DNA from: Parvibaculum sp.
GTDB taxonomy: Bacteria > Pseudomonadota > Alphaproteobacteria > Parvibaculales > Parvibaculaceae
NCBI GenBank assembly: GCA_002694985.1
Contig: NZNS01000003.1
Span: 62,001 to 126,000, forward strand
DNA: 64,000 nucleotides
Direction: 5' to 3'
A model generated the notes under the pieces. The model did no database searches. It saw only the letters and a program-made list of their open reading frames with translations, and was not told where the DNA came from. A program made the position numbers and the translations under genes. This document shows positions 59,250 to 64,000 of this stretch, one piece after another (within the stretch, counting starts at the first letter, position 1; the number at the start of each line of letters is the position of its first letter).

Positions 59250-60698
59250 TCAGGGAAGGAGGGCGCCGACGGCCGTCTGCGCACCAAGAATGAGCGGGGC
59301 GGGATAGACGAAGAAGAGCAGCGTGAAGACCGAGCAGACGCCGAGAACGGCGGCGAGTTCGCCCGGCAAGGGCTGCACAAAGGGCTCTGCCGCCTCGTCG
59401 AAATACATGATCTTGACGATGCGCAGATAGTAGAAGGCGCCGATGACGCTCGACAGCACACCGATCACCGCCAGCGGATAGAGCCCGGCCTCTATGGCAG
59501 CCATGAAGACGTAGAACTTGCCGAAGAACCCGGCGAGCGGCGGCACGCCGGCCAGCGAGAACATGAGCATGGCGAAAAGGAAGGCGAGCATCGGCTGGTT
59601 CGTGGAGAGGCCGGAGAGATCCGAGATCGACTCGACATAACCTTCCTTGCGGCGCATGGCGAGGATGCAGCAGAAGACACCGACATTCATCACCACGTAG
59701 ATGACGAGATAGATGAGCACGCCGCGCACGCCTTCCGGTGTTCCGGCGGCGAGACCGACCAGTGCGAAGCCCATATGCGAGATCGAGCTATAGGCCATGA
59801 GGCGCTTGATATTGGTCTGGGCGATGGCGGCAAAGGCGCCGAGCACCATCGAGGCGATGGAGACGAAGACGATGATCTGCTGCCACTGGTCTTCGAGCGC
59901 GGGAAAGGCGCCAAAGAGAACACGCAAGATGAGCGCCATTGCGGCCACCTTCGGCGCACCACCGAAAAAGGCGGTGACGGGCGTGGGCGCGCCTTCATAA
60001 ACGTCCGGCGTCCACATGTGGAAGGGAACTGCCGAAATCTTGAAGGCGAGGCCTGCCAATATGAAAACGATACCGAAGATCACGCCAATATTCGGGCCCT
60101 CGGCGGTGAGGACACCGGAGATGGCCGTGAACTGGACGCTGCCGGTGAAGCCGTAAACGAGCGATGCACCATAGAGCAGCATGCCGGAGGCAAGCGCGCC
60201 GAGAACGAAATATTTGAGGCCTGCTTCCGTCGAGCGCGCGTTTTCGCGGTGGAACGCGGCAATGACGTACAGCGCGAGGCTTTGCAGCTCAAGGCCCATA
60301 TAAAGCGCGATGAGACCGTTGGCCGAGACCATCATGAACATGCCGAGCGTCGCGAGGACGATGAGCACGGGGAACTCGAAGCGGTTCATCTTCTCGTGTC
60401 GGATGAAGCCGAAGGACATGATGATGGCGGCGGCGGCGGCGATGAGGATCAGGAGCTTCATGAATTTGGTGAAGCTGTCCACGACGAACATACCGCCGAA
60501 GGTCTGAACCGCCTCATTCGGCTCGATCAAAAGCAGCGCGCCGACAAGCACAAAAAGGCCGATGGCGCCGATGCCGGTTTCGCGGGCATCGCACTGGCGG
60601 AAGACGCCCCACATGAGAAGCGCCATGGCGCCTGCCGCCATGAGGATTTCCGGCAAGGCGGGCAGGAAGTCCGGGACGTTGGTCAATGCTTGTTCCAT
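59250..60698 (-). CDS. nuoN: NADH-quinone oxidoreductase subunit N
   Basis: A 482-residue antiporter-like membrane subunit of complex I with about 14 helices. The family core SAVPFHMWTPDVYEGAPTPV and the conserved Lys/Glu in membrane helices (e.g. GLELQSLALYV) are present. It follows nuoM by three bases. Confidence 0.96.
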   Translation of the reverse strand: MEQALTNVPDFLPALPEILMAAGAMALLMWGVFRQCDARETGIGAIGLFVLVGALLLIEPNEAVQTFGGMFVVDSFTKFMKLLILIAAAAAIIMSFGFIRHEKMNRFEFPVLIVLATLGMFMMVSANGLIALYMGLELQSLALYVIAAFHRENARSTEAGLKYFVLGALASGMLLYGASLVYGFTGSVQFTAISGVLTAEGPNIGVIFGIVFILAGLAFKISAVPFHMWTPDVYEGAPTPVTAFFGGAPKVAAMALILRVLFGAFPALEDQWQQIIVFVSIASMVLGAFAAIAQTNIKRLMAYSSISHMGFALVGLAAGTPEGVRGVLIYLVIYVVMNVGVFCCILAMRRKEGYVESISDLSGLSTNQPMLAFLFAMLMFSLAGVPPLAGFFGKFYVFMAAIEAGLYPLAVIGVLSSVIGAFYYLRIVKIMYFDEAAEPFVQPLPGELAAVLGVCSVFTLLFFVYPAPLILGAQTAVGALLP

Positions 60699-60701
60699 GT
60701 T

Positions 60702-62246
60702 CTAGTTACCCGTGAAGAGGCTTGCGGCCCGGGCGAAGAGCCCCGTGTCGCCCGCGACGCGGTGTGCCTCCAGAGCGGCATGGTAGTTCGCGACGAGGTT
60801 ATCCACCGAGACTTCGGTCACGTGCAGGATCGGGGCGGGATAGACGCCGAAGAAGATCGTCGCGGCCAGAAGCGGCGCGAGGGTGAGCACCTCGCGACGG
60901 TTCAGGTCCATGATCGATTTCAGCGTGTCCTTCTCGATTTCGCCGAAGACGATACGGCGATAGAGATAGAGCGCGTAGCCCGCGGCGAGAATGACGCCCG
61001 TGGCGGCGATGGCCGCAACCAGGGTGTTCACCTTGAAGGTGCCGATGATGGTGAGGAATTCACCGATGAAGCCGCTGGTGCCGGGCAGACCGACATTCGC
61101 CATGGTGAAGATGAGGAAAGCGACAGCATAGAGCGGCATGCGGTTCACGAGGCCGCCATAGGCCGCGATCTCGCGCGTGTGCATGCGGTCATAGACGACG
61201 CCGACGCAGAGGAAGAGCGCGCCCGAGACCCAGCCATGAGAGAGCATCTGGAAGATGCCGCCCTGCACGCCCTGATGCGTGGCCGCGAAGATACCCATGG
61301 TGACGAAGCCCATATGCGCCACCGAGGAATAGGCGATCAGCTTCTTCATGTCCTCCTGCACAAGGGCGACAAGCGAAGCATAGACAATCGCAATGACGCT
61401 CAGGGCGAAGACAAGCCAGGCGAGGTCGGCCGAGGCAACCGGGAACATGGGAAGCGAGAAGCGCAGGAAGCCGTAGCCGCCCATTTTCAGCATGACACCG
61501 GCAAGGACGACGGAGCCCGCCGTCGGCGCTTCCACATGCGCATCCGGCAGCCAGGTGTGGACCGGCCACATCGGCATCTTCACCGCGAAGGAGGCAAAGA
61601 AGGCGAGCCAGAGCCAGAACTGCATCTCCGCGGGGAAGTCATGCGCGAGAAGCACGGGAATGCTGGTCGTGCCTGCTTCCCAGTACATCGCCATGATGGC
61701 GAGAAGCATGAGCACGGAACCGGCGAAGGTGTAGAGGAAGAACTTGAAGCTCGCATAGATGCGCCGCGCGCCGCCCCAGACGCCGATGATGAGGAACATC
61801 GGGATCAGGCCGCCCTCGAAGAAGAGGTAGAAGAGCACGAGGTCCAGTGCGCAGAAGACGCCGATCATCAGCGTTTCGAGCACGAGGAAGGCGATCATGT
61901 ATTCCTTCACCCGCTTCTCGATGGAGGTCCAGCTTGCGAGGATGCAGGCCGGCATCAGGAAGGTGGTGAGGATGACGAAGAGCATCGAAATACCGTCGAC
62001 GCCCATGTGGTAGTTGATGGCGCCGCCGAGCCACTCCGTCTCCTGCACGAACTGGAAGTCCGACGTCGAGGGATCGAATTTCCACCAGATGTAGAGCGAG
62101 ACGAAGAAGGTGATCGAGGTTGTCCAGAGCGCGACATAGCGCGCGTTGCGGGCAACCGACGCCTCGTCGCCGCGCGTCACCAGAATGATGAGCGCGCCGA
62201 CCAGCGGCAGAAAAGTGATGAGCGAGAGAATGTTGCCGTCGGTCAT
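60702..62246 (-). CDS. nuoM: NADH-quinone oxidoreductase subunit M
   Basis: This 514-residue proton-pumping subunit of complex I has about 14 helices. Landmarks: [38 protein letters not shown] and [14 protein letters not shown]. Its ATG shares one base with the nuoL stop (TGATG), showing tight coupling in the nuo operon. Confidence 0.96.
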   Translation of the reverse strand: MTDGNILSLITFLPLVGALIILVTRGDEASVARNARYVALWTTSITFFVSLYIWWKFDPSTSDFQFVQETEWLGGAINYHMGVDGISMLFVILTTFLMPACILASWTSIEKRVKEYMIAFLVLETLMIGVFCALDLVLFYLFFEGGLIPMFLIIGVWGGARRIYASFKFFLYTFAGSVLMLLAIMAMYWEAGTTSIPVLLAHDFPAEMQFWLWLAFFASFAVKMPMWPVHTWLPDAHVEAPTAGSVVLAGVMLKMGGYGFLRFSLPMFPVASADLAWLVFALSVIAIVYASLVALVQEDMKKLIAYSSVAHMGFVTMGIFAATHQGVQGGIFQMLSHGWVSGALFLCVGVVYDRMHTREIAAYGGLVNRMPLYAVAFLIFTMANVGLPGTSGFIGEFLTIIGTFKVNTLVAAIAATGVILAAGYALYLYRRIVFGEIEKDTLKSIMDLNRREVLTLAPLLAATIFFGVYPAPILHVTEVSVDNLVANYHAALEAHRVAGDTGLFARAASLFTGN

Positions 62247-64000
62247 CAGTGCGCTCCCCCGACCATGAACCAGGTCACCAGACCTGCCACGCCGAGCAGC
62301 ATCGCGAAGGCGTAGTGATAGAGATAACCGCTTTGCAGACGCACGACGCCCCGCGTGATATCGAGGACGCGGGCGGAAATACCATCCGGCCCGATCCCGT
62401 CGATGATGCGTCCATCACCCTGTTTCCAGAAGATCCGACCGATTGCGAAGGCCGGGCGGACGAAGATGAAGTCATAGATCTCGTCGAAGTACCACTTGTT
62501 GAGCAGGAACTTGTAGAGCGGTTCATGCGTCTTCGCGAGCTGCCGGGGCATGTCCGGCCGGGCGATATAGAAAAGCCAGGCGACGGCGAAGCCGGCAATC
62601 ATCATCAGCGTCGGCAGGTAAGGCACCCATTCCGGCACGTTGTGGAACTCGTGCATGATGTGATTTTCGGCACCGCGATAGATCGCCTCCAGCCAGAACT
62701 CCTCATAGGCATGACCGATGAAGAGCGGCGCGAAAACCATGCCCGCGCCAATGGCGCCCACCGCGAGGATGACCAGCGGCATGAGCATGACGAGCGGCGA
62801 TTCATGCACATGGCTCAGCGTCTCATTGGAGGCGCGGCTTGTCCCGTGGAACGTCATGAAGATGAGACGCCAGGAATAGAAGGAGGTGAACAGGGCGGCG
62901 ATGACCGTCATGGCGAAGGCGTACATATGGGCGGGGTTATGCGCCGCATAGGCCGCTTCGATGATCGCATCCTTGGAATAGTAGCCCGCCGTGAACGGGA
63001 AGCCGGTGAGCGCGAGCGTACCGATGACCATCATCACCCATGTGACGGGGATGAGCTTGTAGAGGCCGCCCATCCTGCGCATGTCCTGCTCGTCGCTCAT
63101 GGCGTGAATGACGGAACCGGAGCCGAGGAACAGAAGCGCCTTGAAGAAGGCATGGGTGAAGAGGTGGAACATCGCCACTTCATAGGCGCCGACGCCGAGC
63201 GCGACAAACATGTAGCCGAGCTGCGAACAAGTCGAATAGGCAATGACGCGCTTGATGTCGTTCTGGACGAGGCCGACGGTGGCGGCGAAAAAGGCCGTGG
63301 TGGCACCGACGACGGTGACGACGGTGAGCGCGAATTCCGAGAACTCGAAGACCGGCGACATACGCGCGACGAGGAAGACACCTGCGGTGACCATCGTCGC
63401 GGCGTGAATGAGGGCGGAGACCGGCGTCGGGCCTTCCATCGCATCCGGCAGCCAGGTGTGCAGGAGGAACTGCGCCGACTTGCCCATTGCGCCCATGAAG
63501 AGCAGCAGACAGGCGGTCGTCACGACCGGCACGTCATAGCCGACGAAATTGAAGCTCTTGTCCGCGATTTCGGGAATGGCGGCGAAGACGGTATCGAAAT
63601 CGACCGAACCGATGGTGAGGAAGAGCGTGGCAATGCCGAGAATGAGGCCGAAGTCGCCGACGCGGTTCACCACGAATGCCTTGATGGCCGCCGCGTTCGC
63701 GCTCGGCTTCTTGTACCAGAAACCGATCAGCAGATAGGAGGCGAGCCCCACGCCTTCCCAGCCGAAGAAGAGCTGGACGAAATTATCCGCCGTCACCAGC
63801 GCGAGCATGGCGAAGGTGAAGAGCGAGAGGTAGGCGAAGAAGCGCGGCTGGTGCGGATCGTGGCTCATATAGCCAATCGAATAGATGTGCACGAGCGCAG
63901 AGACGGAAGTCACGACAACGAGCATGACGGCGGTGAGCGTGTCGATGCGCAGGCGCCAGTCGGCCTCGAAGCTGCCGGAGTCGATCCAGGTGAGAACCTG
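62246..64000 (-). CDS. nuoL: NADH-quinone oxidoreductase subunit L, 3' part (5' end beyond window)
   Basis: The open frame continues through the right edge, so only the last 584 residues are visible. These include [55 protein letters not shown] and the long C-terminal amphipathic arm and final helix characteristic of NuoL. It drives proton translocation with NuoM and NuoN. The apparent ATG at 63925 is internal; the frame upstream of it is open and membrane-like. Confidence 0.95.
   Translation of the reverse strand, partial: QVLTWIDSGSFEADWRLRIDTLTAVMLVVVTSVSALVHIYSIGYMSHDPHQPRFFAYLSLFTFAMLALVTADNFVQLFFGWEGVGLASYLLIGFWYKKPSANAAAIKAFVVNRVGDFGLILGIATLFLTIGSVDFDTVFAAIPEIADKSFNFVGYDVPVVTTACLLLFMGAMGKSAQFLLHTWLPDAMEGPTPVSALIHAATMVTAGVFLVARMSPVFEFSEFALTVVTVVGATTAFFAATVGLVQNDIKRVIAYSTCSQLGYMFVALGVGAYEVAMFHLFTHAFFKALLFLGSGSVIHAMSDEQDMRRMGGLYKLIPVTWVMMVIGTLALTGFPFTAGYYSKDAIIEAAYAAHNPAHMYAFAMTVIAALFTSFYSWRLIFMTFHGTSRASNETLSHVHESPLVMLMPLVILAVGAIGAGMVFAPLFIGHAYEEFWLEAIYRGAENHIMHEFHNVPEWVPYLPTLMMIAGFAVAWLFYIARPDMPRQLAKTHEPLYKFLLNKWYFDEIYDFIFVRPAFAIGRIFWKQGDGRIIDGIGPDGISARVLDITRGVVRLQSGYLYHYAFAMLLGVAGLVTWFMVGGAH

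Noticed and set aside
59199..62315. A 1038-codon open frame on the plus strand
   Set aside because: It is antisense to birA, nuoN and nuoM, has the His/Asp/Glu-rich composition typical of the reverse complement of GC-rich membrane genes, and has no recognisable domain.

Overview
The window is a dense, GC-rich stretch of bacterial chromosome, about 64 kb long. It comes from an alphaproteobacterium, most likely of the Hyphomicrobiales; the gene content reminds me of Parvibaculum-like bacteria, which is inference. The pointers are the alphaproteobacterial housekeeping order (nuoLMN-birA-rnj-mce-DUF1467-proS-lolCD-dnaE-rpsB-tsf-pyrH-frr-uppS-cdsA-dxr-rseP-bamA-skp-lpxD-fabZ-lpxA-lpxI-lpxB), LpxI in place of LpxH, a short ProS, a BirA without a DNA-binding domain, and GAAC/GTTC-N7-GTTC SOS boxes. 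I saw no tRNA, rRNA, CRISPR array, insertion sequence or prophage.

Bases 1-9550 hold accessory redox and nitrogen/sulfur metabolism. In order these are sulfite reductase (cysJ, partial cysI), a ferritin-like unknown, a LysR regulator, a small membrane protein, a 1-Cys peroxiredoxin, an NsrR-like NO sensor divergent from nnrS, NADP-glutamate dehydrogenase, a DUF488 protein, a [2Fe-2S] ferredoxin and a decayed phytanoyl-CoA dioxygenase. Bases 9559-14088 carry pyrG, secG, three tiny genes behind a cold-shock gene, a truncated PAS-like fragment and tpiA. Bases 14435-24679 run rightward: ppiD, trpE, trpGDC, a GNAT acetyltransferase, kdsA, moaC, moeA and lexA. comEC converges on lexA. gltX and gltA follow, with a clear terminator after gltA.

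From 29971 to 48650 everything reads leftward: lipid A synthesis, outer-membrane assembly (skp, bamA, rseP), isoprenoid and phospholipid precursors, translation factors and dnaE. Upstream of dnaE is a 44-residue membrane protein under a perfect SOS box, a candidate SidA-like division inhibitor. Next come a Tat-exported DUF411 protein under an almost textbook CueR-type copper promoter, lolDC and proS. Two secreted unknowns follow, one with a possible Cys-His catalytic core. A 587-base gap contains a convincing orphan small-RNA gene with promoter and intrinsic terminator. The window ends with DUF1467, methylmalonyl-CoA epimerase, RNase J, birA and nuoN, nuoM and nuoL (nuoL cut by the edge).

Most of the window is conserved core. 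The regions worth a second look are the SOS-controlled micro-protein, the copper promoter with DUF411, the small-RNA locus with the long inverted repeat beside it, the secreted unknowns, and several gene remnants at the joins between core blocks.
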